Below, in pieces: positions 37,314-50,445 of a stretch of 64,000 nt of DNA. The stretch is from the NCBI GenBank assembly GCA_946803715.1, contig CAMPET010000169.1, forward strand, positions 96,590 to 160,589. Direction: 5' to 3'. The translations under genes were made by a program, and so were the position numbers. Under the pieces are notes generated by a model. It did no database searches. It was not told where the DNA came from and saw only the letters and a program-made list of their open reading frames with translations. The stretch is from Beroe ovata. Taxonomy: Eukaryota > Ctenophora > Nuda > Beroida > Beroidae. Positions within the stretch are counted from its first letter, which is position 1. The number at the start of each line of letters is the position of its first letter.

Positions 37314-40300
37314 ATGTTAACTATAAAAGATGCTGAGAGCCATGGTCAGCATGTGAAATCTCTGATTGAGGAGTTACTGAAGTGCAGGGCAACTGAAAAT
37401 GTTGTTGGTATCACCATCGAGTTACTGAACTCCATGCAGGTACTCATCGAGAGACAGAGATGAGATTTGGTAATTATCCTGTCTCTCGTCTCCATGATAG
37501 TTGAGACACGACATTGGGTAGTAGTCATTGGGTGCCATGATAGGTGCTAGTCGTGCTTTCTCATGGAGTTTTTTATACTATGTGAATGCCAATCTAATCT
37601 CTGTGGTAGCTGTCCAGTATCGTTCCGCGGTTTCGGACTGTGCCTAGGTGTTGTTCTGTTACTCCTCTCTGGCATATTCCTGTGATCCCCTCTCCGGACT
37701 CTGATTGCTCCATCTCAGGTCCTGGTGAGTGGTGCACCTACAGCAGTCAAAGAGCGAGTTCAGATGGTTCTCTCTAAACTGATATCACTCAGCCACAAGA
37801 TAGCTGCATCCAGTTCCACAGGTGAGTCAAACACACACACACACACANCAGCCGACGTCAGTCGACTAATATTTGAACTTTAAACCTGTGTAAACCTGTA
37901 AACCTGTGTAAAAAACCTGTGTAAACCACACACACACACATACACACACACACACACGCACATACACAAACACACATACAGAACACAATCAATGGATTGT
38001 ATACAACGGATAAATGACGACAAGGCTTCATAACCGCATTATCATGGTTACCTAATTTGAGTAGGTTCCTACCTATTTAGAGAATGGGTTCAACGGTTGA
38101 GGTTCCAGCCTAATATGACATTCTCTGATGTGGAATTCTTACTTCGTTCGTTACCAAGAGGCAAGAGTTAGATAAGCTACGCTAGGCGTAACTCTAGGGT
38201 TTGAATGTTGATTGGTTCACTGTCTGAAGGCACTCTGAGTGTGATAAGAAAGGGAAAGACAAGGATCCAGGACTTGTTTACTGTCACAATTTCACGTTAA
38301 TCGCTTATAAACACGGCCAACAAGATTAGTGAAAGCCCAGCCAACAGTGACAACAATTGAACTATTCGGATGAAGATTGAAGGGCTTAATCAAAGGAATA
38401 TGCTTGCAGAAATATGCTATTTCTTCATTTGATTGATTTAGCTGGATGATAATATTGAATGACTCGTTTACCTGCAAAGCAGTCTCCATCGAGTCTCATA
38501 GGCTAGTTAAAGATACAAAAGCTAACACGCTATTGCGATGAGTTACAAAATAGGGTTGAACAACCTTCGCATTGTGTGAGGGTTCGAGTGTTTCAAACTA
38601 TCCGGAAAAATTTAACTGAATTGTAAAGATTTAAGGTCATTTAGAGAAACAAATCATTTAGAGAAACAATGCGATACATGACCAAAACAGGGCGAATGCT
38701 GTTAAAACACGACCGCCAATTTAGAGCCCAATGGCGGTCAACTCGAAATTTTCAACCAATCGACGAGACAATCGCTTGAACTTGGAATTTTCATTGGAGA
38801 ATAAATCACATCTGGATTCTGGATTCAATGGTCACTATTGAAATTGCGTCGTATCGTGGTGATCATGTTGTGCTGTTGCGCTTTTCATCAGATGACAGAG
38901 CCATGATCGGGTAATAGAAGCGAATGCACATTGCACACGTCACAGTTTTATAGTACGACTACGATCATACGTCCGGAAACACTGCGAATTTTTCCACGAG
39001 AAACTTGATTCTACTTTCAATATTCATTTCAATTCCTTCAGAGATGAACGTAGAGCTGTCCTTGCAACTTGAAGACTTGTTGAAATCAATCGGAGCAGTA
39101 TCGGAAACAATAGTCAACTGGACCGTTAACAAGAAGTTACGTCACGAACTCCTAACCAGCCAGAACGCGGGAGGTGTTGGGGAAGAGGCACTTTCGCCTC
39201 CCGAGGAGATTCCTGCGGAGGAGGTGGAGCTCGTGAAGAAGTTCTCCAATTTTCTAACAAGGAGGAACCCCCGACTCTATCTTCCCACGCTTCATAATCC
39301 ATCTACAGGTAGAAAAGTAGGACAATAGTTATCATCGCTTGTCTGCGTATAACTGTGTGTGTTTCTATGTCAAAATTAGAGTCTATACAAAGCTAACCGT
39401 CTGCTTAACCCCGTTTCAAGCACTAAACTTATCACCTCAGCTCTGAACATGTCACATATGCTGTTCAACAAATCGCTAAAGGACCTGGAAACATCTCAAA
39501 CTGCCGCCTCTACCACAGCCGTGAGGCTGCACTTGGTGCAGATAATGGTGGCAGTCTCTTCTCTCCTCGATATAGAGGACAGACTCTTTGTCAATAGATT
39601 CCCTTACAGAGCACAGGTTAGTGTATAGCATTAGTTGGTACTGAATTAACTAAAGTAGCTGGAATTGAACACGTAGATATATCACGAATATCTTTATCAA
39701 GTAGCCGTTTATCGCAGAACCCAAGGTGACGTCGAATTACAACGTATAATTATACGTCTAACGATTGTGAACTATATCTTATCAGATACTCCAATAGGTA
39801 TTCTCGTTCACGGAAAAGCTTGTCCGACATTACAGAGAACATGGTCACGTGTCAAAGGCATCGACTCCCGAGCAGAACATTGACTTGGACCCGAGCACTT
39901 GGCCAAGTTCTGCTGGAGCTAGGTCAAGTTGTTATGGAGCGATGCCAAGTTCTGCACAGACCAATACAGTGGCGGACGAGGAATCACCTGTTGATTTGTT
40001 GACTCCCCTTTCTGAGGTAAGACACGTTTATACCATGCTAACATTTTGAGTACCATGAGATGAAATCAGGACGTGCAACACCTATTCGACATCACCTGAA
40101 ACACCCCATGACACCTGCAATAATCACCTGTACTATACACCGTGTCACCGGCAGGCAGTGAATCAGCTTGTTGAGGCGTGTACGGAGCGGTTGACGGGAG
40201 ACGTGAGTCTAAAGCGGGCGGAGAGTATGGCCATGCGACCGGGGGGTCCGCTCCCCAAGTGTCTGTACAATGTGAGGGGGGAGGAAGAGGGAGAGAGGGG

Positions 40301-43300
40301 TGGGAGTAGGATGACAGTCACACTACAGTGCTCCATTGACGAGAGTGTGACACCACAGGTAGGTCACCGTCTGCTATCATGCGGGGAATGAGATTTGAGA
40401 TTTCGATCGGTTCATAGTGTTTATTATGGAGACTATTTTAGAGACAAGATAAGCGATTCACGGACATATATCCCCAAATTTTAGGTGAGAGAAGTGGAGT
40501 TACAAACAATGGCCCTGGCCTCAGTGAAGTGTATAGTTAAGCAGCTCGCTGCAAGACTACGAGTTGCATCATCTACACTCTGTCTACATGTAAGTTATGA
40601 ATCGAGGTGACGTTCTGATATGTGCATCTCTTTTTCCATTTTCCATACTTATTTAGGGAGCACCAAGTCCTGAATATCACTCATTTTTGGTGATCAACAC
40701 CGTCTCACTTGTCCACATATAATATTGCCCTATGTTTCTGACACAGACACGGTTCAATGTTCAGGTAGATGGTAAGAATGCGACTGGTGATGTACAGTTG
40801 AGAGCTGGTGAGTTGGCGGGTAAAACCCTGCATGTCTCCCTCCTTACAACACCTGTATCAGACTCCAACCCGGTATTTGCGGGAGGGGAAACACCCACCA
40901 AACCTAAGCGAGTTCAGAGGTAAATTGTAGCACCAGCAATACCACAGTAGTGATGGAATGGTGAAGTGCTGAAAATCTACTATAAGCACGAATTTGACTC
41001 GATTTGCATGAGCCCAGGGATCATCGCAATGAAATCAGGTAACGACTACCCCCAACTCTCTAATATTTCCTGACACACACAGGAGGAATACACAGGAATT
41101 GTGGTTTGCTCGGGCTCTCTACGATTTTCAGGTGTCAGGCAAACAGCACCTCTGTTTCGGTGCTGGTGCTATTATCGAGGTGACGCATAAACACCTTGAT
41201 GGGTGGTGGGAAGGCAGGATTAGCAGAGCGAGTGGTATTTTCCCAGCTTCGTTCGTAGAGGTTGGTGTATGATTATAATTTCATCATGCAATACCCCTTT
41301 AAAACTCTGTTTTGGCGGCATGTATCGGCTAAGGTCGCCGAAAATGTGTGCGCGCGCGAACTCCATACAGCATTTCATCGTACAAAGCTCACTACATGCC
41401 ACACATTGAAAATCGATCACGGTGCGCGCGCACAATGTGCATAAGAATTTCCAGTGCGCGTGCGCGTAATATGTGATATTGTTGATCCACTGATCCAGAG
41501 ATCATTATATCACCGAAAATCTGTATTACAGGAAATGACAGAAGAACAAGTGGTTGCCGCAGTCACCAAGTTGAATGGGATAAACCCTGTGTCGCCCGTC
41601 ACGCCTACAGCTTCTGATGAGGTTTCCTGGACACCGCAGAAATGCAAAACTCCAAAGAAAACTGCAAAGAGAATAAGCCAATTTGCAAGTCCAATATCCA
41701 AGATTTCTAAACAAAATGAGAGGTAAGAGTCTCTGGATCGATAAAAGGCTTTTCTCCGCTGGTCCATAAACACCGAATATACAAGGTCGTCTGTATCAAA
41801 TGTAAGTCATGGTTACATTTGCAGGCAGAGGAAAACCAGTGCTGAGCTAGTGAAAAGTCCAGAGAAACTTCTAGCTGTGGAAACTGTACAGAAGATAGAG
41901 GTCAGTAAGCATCACAATGATATTGATGTAGACCAGCATTAAGTTATCGATTTGAACTCACCAGAAACACAATATTATGAATACCATTCTTTCACTGATC
42001 TATTTATATTCCAGGGCAGTCTAAAGGAAGGGCAGCTGAAGAAGGAGTGTAGTGGAAGTAGGATGTGGAATACCCGCTACTTTGCCCTACACTCCGATAG
42101 GATCGTATACTACAAGACTGTCGATGCCCGACCTCCGCCCTCTGTAATTGATTCCATGTGATTCTCTGTTTCTTATCCTATTCCAAAACGTACAGCTTGA
42201 CTTATCGTCAATTTTGATTCTTTCACCTAATCAGACTGCTTTCGTACCTGGTGATATCCAATGTGTGGCCATATCATGCATATGTGATAGAATATTCGCG
42301 GATATTTCTCATGATGGACATTCCTCAACATCGCTACATTACACTCCATTCCGCTCAGGGTATATTGTGTTTCAGTGAACTTGTCTTTGCAGCTGTGTCT
42401 ACTAAACGATCAGGGCACTGTTTCACTCTACAGGGTACGTTCTCATTAAAACATGCCTCCTTTTGGTATAATCATTCTGTTTCATCAGAACTTCAGCACT
42501 ATTTTAATTGCCTCTGCCGCCATTGTCGGTTATTAATGATAGAATGTTCAAAACTTCATTAATCAAGATGTTCACAATTGGATGGGAGATGATGTGTGAT
42601 TCATTTTGTGATATGTGATCTCTTGCAGGTAAGCCAGGGAAGCGATCTTATCACTTGATGGCTAGGTCACGTGACGAAATGAATGATTGGATCCAACAAA
42701 CTAACCAGGTACATCTTATATCATGATTGCTTTCAATCTTAAAAGGGTAAAGCTGTGTAGCAGCACACGTTTGCTCCATGCTTATTCTTATTTCTGACAG
42801 AATTTAATGAGATTCGCGATGCAAACACTAGTTTCCAATTTCAAATACACGGGCTTACACTGTTTATAGTTCACTGCTGTTTATTGCACTCACACGTTCT
42901 CACCACACTCTCAGGCATTGAGATTGGATAAGAGACAAGGGGATAGTCGACAGAGGAGTATGTCAAATGAAACATCAGTTCGAGTATCTGTAATCACTGC
43001 TGCTCTGGAGTATCTTAACTCTAACAACAGGTATCCCACTATCCAAACTGGTTCCTTAGCTAGGTTCTGGGTTACGGTAGCATAGCAACAAGTTTATTGG
43101 TATTTGGTAACCAGTTTTATAACAATAGGACATGTCCTGACCACATGTCCCGACCACATTTCCTGACCACCGGGACCACAGATATGTGAGATGTTGACTC
43201 CCTCCCACCCCCAGGTACAAGCACCGTCATCTGCTCCGGGTATCGGGCAATGAGCGGGAAGTGAGGCGGTGTCTCGAGCTGGTGGAGAGAGGCGAGGTAC

Positions 43301-46300
43301 CGGATATGGAGGTGATCCCCAGCCCGCACACTGTTGTCAGCCTCCTCAAGTCTATTCTTCGACAACCCGATGACAGGTGATAGTTCCGGGTATATGTGGT
43401 CGCACTTTTCACTAGCTTGGTGTAGCTTTTTGAATTTAACGGATTACGGTTAAACAAGTCTGTTGATACTAAAAGAGTTGAAAATTCTTTGAACCACCGT
43501 TTCAGTGTTTCAACTTCTATTCCGGAAAGTTAAACTAATGTTTTTCATCAAATCAGCATATTATAGTCACAACGAATAACGATTTGCAATGAAATGCAAC
43601 AACACCAAACACGAAATTGAATAATCAAAACTGGTAAACAAGGGAAAGATGAAATTTGTCTGAGACGATAATAATCGGGATACTTGAACAGCAACTCTAT
43701 TTCCCCATCTCCAAGCCCAGATATGAGAAATGCCAATATAGGAATGGTGTAGCCTCAGTGTCCTTCTCCTCCAACAACTTCGCATCATGTACCAACTCAG
43801 TCAAATTCCAAGGTCTGTCCTGGCTTTGTGCCAAACTGACAATTCTCCTAGATTCACCTCCCAGGACATACTGATCGTAAAACTGTAGCAACATCTCTGG
43901 GGTAACCGTCTCCAGAGCAGCAAGCATCCAATCGAGTCTATCTGGGAGAGGGTCGGGTGAGAACAACTCCGCTGCTAACTCCATTGCCATAGCAACCTGG
44001 CTCTGAGGTTTCACTTTCATCTCCTGTCGTACAGCACTGATCAGGGAGTCCCAATGTTGCTTGGCAACCGTACTGCCCGATAGGAGCTGCGTTGTAAGAG
44101 TTGTTCGATACTCAATCAGGAAAGTGAGGAGAGAGTTAGCCATATCCGCTGCCGACTTTTCACTACCCTGGACACACACGTGAATGTAGTCTATTCCAAA
44201 GTGTGAAATGAATTTGGTGATAACAGCGTAGCCGAGTTGCTGCTTTGTTCGTAGCTCTATGAACACTGGCTCCGTGAGGACAGTTGCTGCTATACGTCCC
44301 AGGGCTGTTCTAGTGAACAGTTCCTCTTCTCGGATTAGCGCATCTGTGTTCCAAGGTGTGGGGCCGAGCATGATCGCCAGATCAGCTACAGATGCAGTTT
44401 CTTCTGAGTTGGGGTAGGGCGTGATGGTGTAATATGTCCCGAGGGGGTATTTCAGGGTGGGGTGGAAAGGTGGCATGATGTCTGCCATAGTGTGCGATGC
44501 TCTTTCAGTGAGTGTTCTCAAAATGAAGCTGTAATCTTGTGCCATACTTCGCAACACATTTCCATAGACCAGACATTTGAAACTGATATCACTCCACAGT
44601 GACTTGTAGAACTGAGTGAATGTAGCTAGGTCTATTCTCGTCACTTCCATTACAATTTCATCCAATGGAACAACATTCTTCTCCAGCAGAACTCTAGACT
44701 TGTACAATGGGTGCTTGTACGCCTCAGCATAGTCGGATCTCGCCAGCTCTGTCAGGGCTTTGTACTTGACAAGCTGTTCAAACCTCGCTCTTCCCCTCAC
44801 ATCCAGACCCACCATCACGTCAACCACCTGTCTCATGAACCGTGACATGTGCTCGTGGTGACTGTACCCTGAGAGTGTCACTATGAACCCGGAGTTACTC
44901 TGATACCTCACCCCTACCTCCCCTCCCTCCACCCTATCCTCCAGCTGGTCTCTGAACATCTCAACCAGGAGGAAGTGAAGTGCCACTTCCCTTGCCGTGG
45001 CATGCTCCGCCGCGGTGTGGCCCCACATAACCGTGTCAATACGGGGTGTGTGGAATGTAGAGTCCTGCTGCCACCACACCATCAGACCGTTACGGTGGTA
45101 TATCTCTGAGGGCCACTTTGCCTGCTCGACATCTCGCTCATATAGAGGAAACGTCTTGCTGATTTGTATGTTGTGTGTGTCTGGCGGTGGAGCTATGTCA
45201 AACTGAGCATTGCCCAGTGAAGCCAGGACCTGTTCTCCGAGTTGTTGGATGTTGTATGGTATCTCATACCATGGTTCCTCTAACTGGTACTCCTCGTACC
45301 TGCTGCTAGACCCCAGGAGAATAACACTAGTTTGAGGACTGAGGGCTTGTAATGTGGCGACCAGACACTGGGTTGACGGCGCCTGTACTGGCGCACCCAG
45401 CAGGTATGCAGGATGTAGTACTTTACTCATCCGAGTAGCAAGGACCTTGACAAAATGGTGCACCTCTGGGCTCTGCTGGTTGATGAAATGCTGCAGTGTC
45501 TCCTGGTGTATCCTGTTTAGCCATGAGCTGGCTTTCACCGGTGATTCCGATAGCGTGACATGGATCTGACTGAATATGACACTTGCGACAAGATCGTAGT
45601 TCTCTGCTCCTGCCTCAGTCAGTTTAACATTGACCCTTACTATGGAGAATGCTTGAGCGCTGATTATTGTAGACCAGCTGAGTCCTGTGGCCAGACCTGC
45701 CCTCTTCAAGTAGACTAGTGCCGACCTGTCATATTTCTCTGAGAGCACACTTACTGCACTACCTATACCGCATCTACTGGGCCCTGTAATCGGCCATATT
45801 ATACTTAGATCATTACCTCGTCTCAGAGGATGATACGTCACCAGTGAACCAAGTGTTGACACCGTGAACACAGCTCCTGTCGGTGTCAACGGTGTCATAG
45901 CAACAGTATGACTCTTCCTGATTTTTGTGAAGTATCTCCGTGCCATGTGTAACAGATCCTGTGGGTCATCTCTGCCGTATACAACGCACTGCATATTCTC
46001 CGGTGTATAGTAGTGAAAGTGCAGGTCTCTCACTGCTTCGCTAGAGTTCTTGACACCACTCAGCGTTGCTAGGTTACCAGGACTCAGACTGTGAAATGGA
46101 TGGGCAGGGTTTGCCAGGTGTTTTATCAGCCTCCATACTTGACGTGCAGATTCGAGTTTATCCTTGAGGAACTCGCTCTCTATGGCGTGCAACTCACGAA
46201 CCATATCGTCCACATTGAGCAGAGGACTGGACAGAATATCAGTAAATCTGTCCAGTGATTCGTCCAGTTTATCGGGGGATACCTTGTAGTAGAAGTTCGT

Positions 46301-48475
46301 GTTTTCCTGACTCGTGAATGCGTTGGAGTAACCATTGTGCTCCGATAGAAACTTCTCGAAGGTGTTTGCAGCGCTGTGTTTAGAATCACCCAGAAACACA
46401 GCGTGCTCCAGCAGGTGTGTCAATCCTGAGCAGAGAAATGTGAGGCCGATATCACGATTTCAAATTTGGCAAGCATCCAAGTATTCCCCTACTGCAGATA
46501 AGAGTAACGATATCTGACCTGGAAGAGAGATTGGATCGTTAAAGCTCCCTACACCGACATCACAGCTAGCTGCTGCTAGACTAGTTTTAGGGTCTGATAT
46601 CACGAGGACTCTCAATCCGTTGTCTAACCGTGTAGTGGTGTAAGTCCTGTGGTCCAGCACTGACTTTATAACCTCGCCACTGTACACTAATCCCTCGTCC
46701 AGCTCTTGCCTAGTAGGTGAGGGGGGATCTGAATACAAATTGTTCGTTAATTGAGAAGTACACTATAACTGGGAGTTGTGGCATCACACTCACTGGACAC
46801 TAGGGAGTGTGATTCTGGCCTGCTCCGCTGTCTGCATGCTTTGCCACCTGCTAAACACATGGAACACCGGTAACATGGTGATGACACCAAACACCAGCAA
46901 CACTGCCAGGTATATTCGGGGGAGACGGGGAATCAGTCGCCATAGCATCAGCCCCACTGTTGTGTTACCACCCAGCACCACCCTGGTAGTGGTGATACCA
47001 CTCGGGTACCACTTGGGTGTACCAGGTGTGCTGGGATCTGTATTGGGGCGGGGTGGTTCCTCTGGTACGAGAGGGACTCGGTGTTCATGCTTCATGTATA
47101 ATTACCACACTGTACACCTTGGGAGTTGGGAAGATTGTTATACGATGTCAGGATATGAGCATAGAACAGCAGAACAATTTGGGAGCAAACTCAAATAATG
47201 GGCTACACAAGCAGTGTATTCGTATATGAACATGATACGCTAAACGTAGCACATCGCTAAAAAGAAATATTCTGCAATTTCGAGTCGGAGTATGATCAGA
47301 TACTACAACTAACTTCACTCATTCCCACAACAACTGCACAGTACAACTGATCCAGGAATAATATACTGCTCTCCGTTGCGTCACGACTACAATAATCACC
47401 GTGTACATCCGAATGCCCGGCCCCGCTTTGCGCTGTACAAAAGCAATTATATAAGGCACGTAGAGGGGTATTCATAGTGCGCAAGTGTGTTGTAACAGAT
47501 TATGACTATATTTTACAACCGTTTATTCCATTCCGGGACAAATCATCCCCACACCAATACAACTCCATAACACTTGTGTGTGTATGTGTATGTGTGTGTG
47601 TGCGTGTGTGCGTGTGTGTCATATAATTGTACATCTGCAGATGGCAGTAGCACGCGCAGCACAAAAGCTAGTATTGTATTTGTATCAGCATGGTTGTCGA
47701 TTGGTCCTCTGGGCTTGGTGGACAGTTGAATTGTGATCACTAGAAATGAAAAATGCAGAAACAAATTGATTAGTTCATACTGCAAAGCGAATTTCTGACT
47801 GGAAATATTTCATCCATCCCTACCAAAATCAATTTAACCATTTTACAAAATAAATTCATCACTCCCTATATAATCCCCTGTGATTACTCTAACTTTCTCG
47901 CAGTTCGCCGGCCTTATTCCCGGAGCAGATAACGGGCCTGGTCCACACCATTATCTCCAACATGAATACACCGCGCGCAAAGGAAGGAGAAGATAAGGAG
48001 AATGATTGCGGAGTACCGACTTCTTCCTCAGTTCAGGATATAAAGATCATGCTACTGACACTCGACTCAGATAGATATAACCTAGTCAGGAGTCTTGTCC
48101 GGTTCTTCTCTCTGCTTCTCAGGTACCGCGACTTCTTGAGAATATTGAATTTGAATGCAGTAGTTTATATCATATTCAATGACATTCATGATTAATGGTC
48201 ATGGTGATTGTTTTGTCTTGTTGTTGTCCCATTAGATTGTTGGTTAAGAACTGGTTGTGAGTTTGAACAGCTGAAAAAACAGTTGAAACAGTTGAAAAAA
48301 CTGTCTTACAAGAACAACTAAAAATGCAATCTTCAGGTGGAGCACAGACAATAGCGTTACAATTGTGGATCTATCCAGAACATTTGGTGTGCTAATTTTC
48401 CGTGGCCTCGATGTCGTTGCTGCTAGTAACACTATCAATTGTCTCATTGCCAATGAGGATCAAATATTCAAGTGA
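37314..48475 (+). CDS. SH3-PH-RhoGAP protein (Rho GTPase-activating)
   Basis: Nineteen exons: 37314-37439, 37719-37821, 39042-39308, 39441-39616, 39798-40016, 40155-40358, 40485-40589, 40747-40919, 41083-41260, 41532-41722, 41825-41900, 42015-42143, 42196-42250, 42393-42434, 42629-42708, 42915-43030, 43215-43376, 47904-48122 and 48337-48475. They total 2760 bases and encode 919 residues with no phase conflict. Residues 1-455 are mostly helical and not recognised. An SH3 domain follows (463-517; ARALYDF, GWWEGR, GIFPASFVE), then a PH domain (607-708; LKEGQLKK, ending DEMNDWIQQ). The C-terminal RhoGAP domain spans about 735-919, with the arginine finger at 755 in HLLRVSGNER and a late NSVTIVDLSRTFG motif. 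Known role of the family: speeding GTP hydrolysis on Rho, Rac or Cdc42 at membranes. The domain ends at the stop, so there is no C-terminal tail. The first exon could be preceded by others. Confidence 0.9.
37829..37985. repeat. (CA)n tracts with a single N
   Basis: Two CA-rich microsatellite stretches (37831-37847 and 37926-37978) lie just inside RhoGAP intron 2, with an N at 37848. Between them, short copies of AAACCTGTGT are repeated. Confidence 0.85.
43697..47095 (-). CDS. M16 zinc metallopeptidase (insulysin-like) with N-terminal membrane anchor, nested gene
   Basis: Three exons: 47095-46794, 46709-46519 and 46425-43697, giving 1073 residues. (An alternative first intron, 46800 to 46729, is also in frame and gives 1077.) Exon 1 encodes a cytosolic stretch and one hydrophobic helix (about 61-80; IYLAVLLVFGVITMLPVFHV) that looks like a type II signal anchor. 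The inverted zinc motif HLLEH is at about 168-172, inside GLTHLLEHAVFLG, and the third ligand fits Glu249 in AIESEFLKD. The length and the second, catalytically silent half match full-length insulysin/nardilysin proteins, which cut short peptides such as insulin in an enclosed chamber. No acidic nardilysin insert is seen. The gene lies wholly inside RhoGAP intron 17 on the opposite strand. An anchored form would face outward or into the lumen. Confidence 0.92.
47566..47622. repeat. (TG)n-rich tract
   Basis: An interrupted TGTG microsatellite within RhoGAP intron 17, upstream of the nested M16 gene. Confidence 0.8.
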
Positions 48476-50445
48476 TGGCGTCAGCAGATTCTTAAACTTA
48501 TTCTACTTCTAAAATCTAGTTATCTAAACTTAGTAATTAAGTTGTATTTTCCTTTTCATTTTATGTTTTAGTGTGTTTAATGATAAGTTAGATTTGAAAT
48601 TTTGAATTATTAGTGGTTATAGTTATACTTATTGATTGATATTCATCAATTATATATGCTTTGAGTTTGAATCGATGAGTCAAACGCGCGATAGTTTTTG
48701 TATGTGAAACTGAAAGTATGCTATTGCTGTAATTGTAAGTAATATAAATATTGAATATGATCATGATCATGAGTATGTTACACGTTGTCTTGTCATGTCA
48801 TGTCTCATGTCAGATGTTACCTGACGTGTTTCTCGCGCACGCGCGCCTCCATCGAAGGCCGAAACAGTTTCGGCCTTCGATGAAGGCGCGCGCGAGAAAC
48901 TGAGGTCAGATAAAATCTGACAAACGTTGCAGTCAATGTCGCGCTAAATTTGTCGATCGATGATAGACGTCCTGTCGAGAATTTCGTTTTGCGCGCGCGC
49001 GCGGCAAAGGCCTCCGATAAAAGCGCGCGCGCCGTGCGCAAGAAACAAAGATCCGGCAATACGAGTTACAAATGATAAACTATTTTTATGCAATATCAGA
49101 GATTGAAAAAGAGTGCACCGCGCCGCGCGTGCCTTCATGTTTCGATCGTGGTTCAATTCAATTCAATACCTGCAAGTGACTTGTAAGAAATGTAATTGCA
49201 GCTTTTTTATATTAGTAAGATGGGCTTATTTTATTTGATTTAGTAATTGTCTAGTTTTGGATTGTCCACATGTTGATTGTTGTGTGCCCACAGCCTTATT
49301 CTACTCACAGCAGGTTGGGCCTCATGCAATGGGGGACATTTTGGGTGAACCAGATACATTCAAAGTGCAAAATTGGTTTCCATTGCATCCAGAGGCGAAA
49401 CTGACTATGTTATATCAGAGGCAAGCTATTTTAAGATATAGGCAGGCAGTGATGTTTCTATACAAAAGAATCTTAATTTTTCGAAATATATCCTTTTGGT
49501 GAAGTCAGAGGATGGTGATATGTTCAAACATTAATTGTCTAAACTGTTATAATGTGATACATAATAGGATTATCATGCAGATAGTTTAGATGATCTTCTC
49601 ATCATTAGCACTTAAATATCTAACCACTATATCTAACACATGAAAGGAGGGGAAAAGACGTGCAACTAATAGCAATTGTAAGCAGTTTTTACTGTAAAGT
49701 GTGTGTCTTTTTCTTTCCAGCCCATTCTCCTTCCATGTGTAAAACATGATGATAATAAATTGAGATCTATGAACAGTGCTCTTAGTACAAGCTTATACTC
49801 AGCAGTGTTGAACCGAAAGGAACTCTTGAAGATGAAGCTAAAATACTTGAACAAATGTCTAGTACCTTTCATAAAAATTGCCTGGTTTGTAACCAGTCAA
49901 GAAAAATTTGTGTGAAAGTGAGAAAATATAATGATACAGTACTTTTCTCATCATGACATCATGGAATCATCTCTTAGATTGATACAGAAAAAATTTGGGT
50001 AATGAAAGCACAAACCACTTAAAATTCAACAAGTCTTTTCATGAAGTTTGTAATCTCAGATTGTATATTTATTGTTTTCAAACTTCAAATTAGAACCAAG
50101 AAGTGTTAAACACTGGATGAGATATGTGAGGAATATGTCATGCATTTGTTTCATGCCTTCCTTGTCCTTGGCAGGGAAATTTCCTCCAATATCGGGTAGT
50201 AGTCTTTTCAGACATCTTATTTCATTATTCTACAGGACTATATACCTACCTGATGTAATCCCTTTTTCAAGAGCTACAGACAAATTAAAGTCAAGAATTC
50301 CCAATACATGCCCCTTCCAGTGGGCACTGGGTACCCCTGCCAATATAGTGTATACTGCTTGACTTTTCTCCAACTCCAAACTTTAATTAGTTCATTATCA
50401 CTTTCAACAAATTGTTAACATTCCTTCACATTCATCAGTTTGCAC
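48476..50445. other. Spacer between RhoGAP and SENP genes
   Basis: No recognisable gene. It contains CG-rich foldback DNA (48809-49130). Two plus-strand stretches have protein-like composition (about 49257-49500 and 50072-50362, the latter reading through IYLPDVIPFSRATDKLKSR) but match no family known to me. They may be decayed transposon or retrogene remnants. The last few hundred bases should include the SENP promoter. Confidence 0.5.
48809..48921. repeat. CG-rich foldback element (hairpin family A), second copy
   Basis: Arms 48809-48865 and 48867-48921 pair around one base (48866). The inner 15 bases are perfect (CGAAGGCCGAAAC core) and the outer arms match with a few changes. The right arm contains GCGCGCGAGAAAC followed by GGTCAGATAAAATCTGAC, close to the lone arm at 2948-2975. 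A related CG-rich stretch lies just downstream (48935-49070). Confidence 0.85.

Noticed and set aside
46729-46800. First M16 intron using donor GTGTCC and acceptor TTCAG
   Set aside because: It is in frame, but the alternative pair with a strong GTGAGTG donor (46793) and CTACTAG acceptor (46710) is also in frame and has better splice signals.
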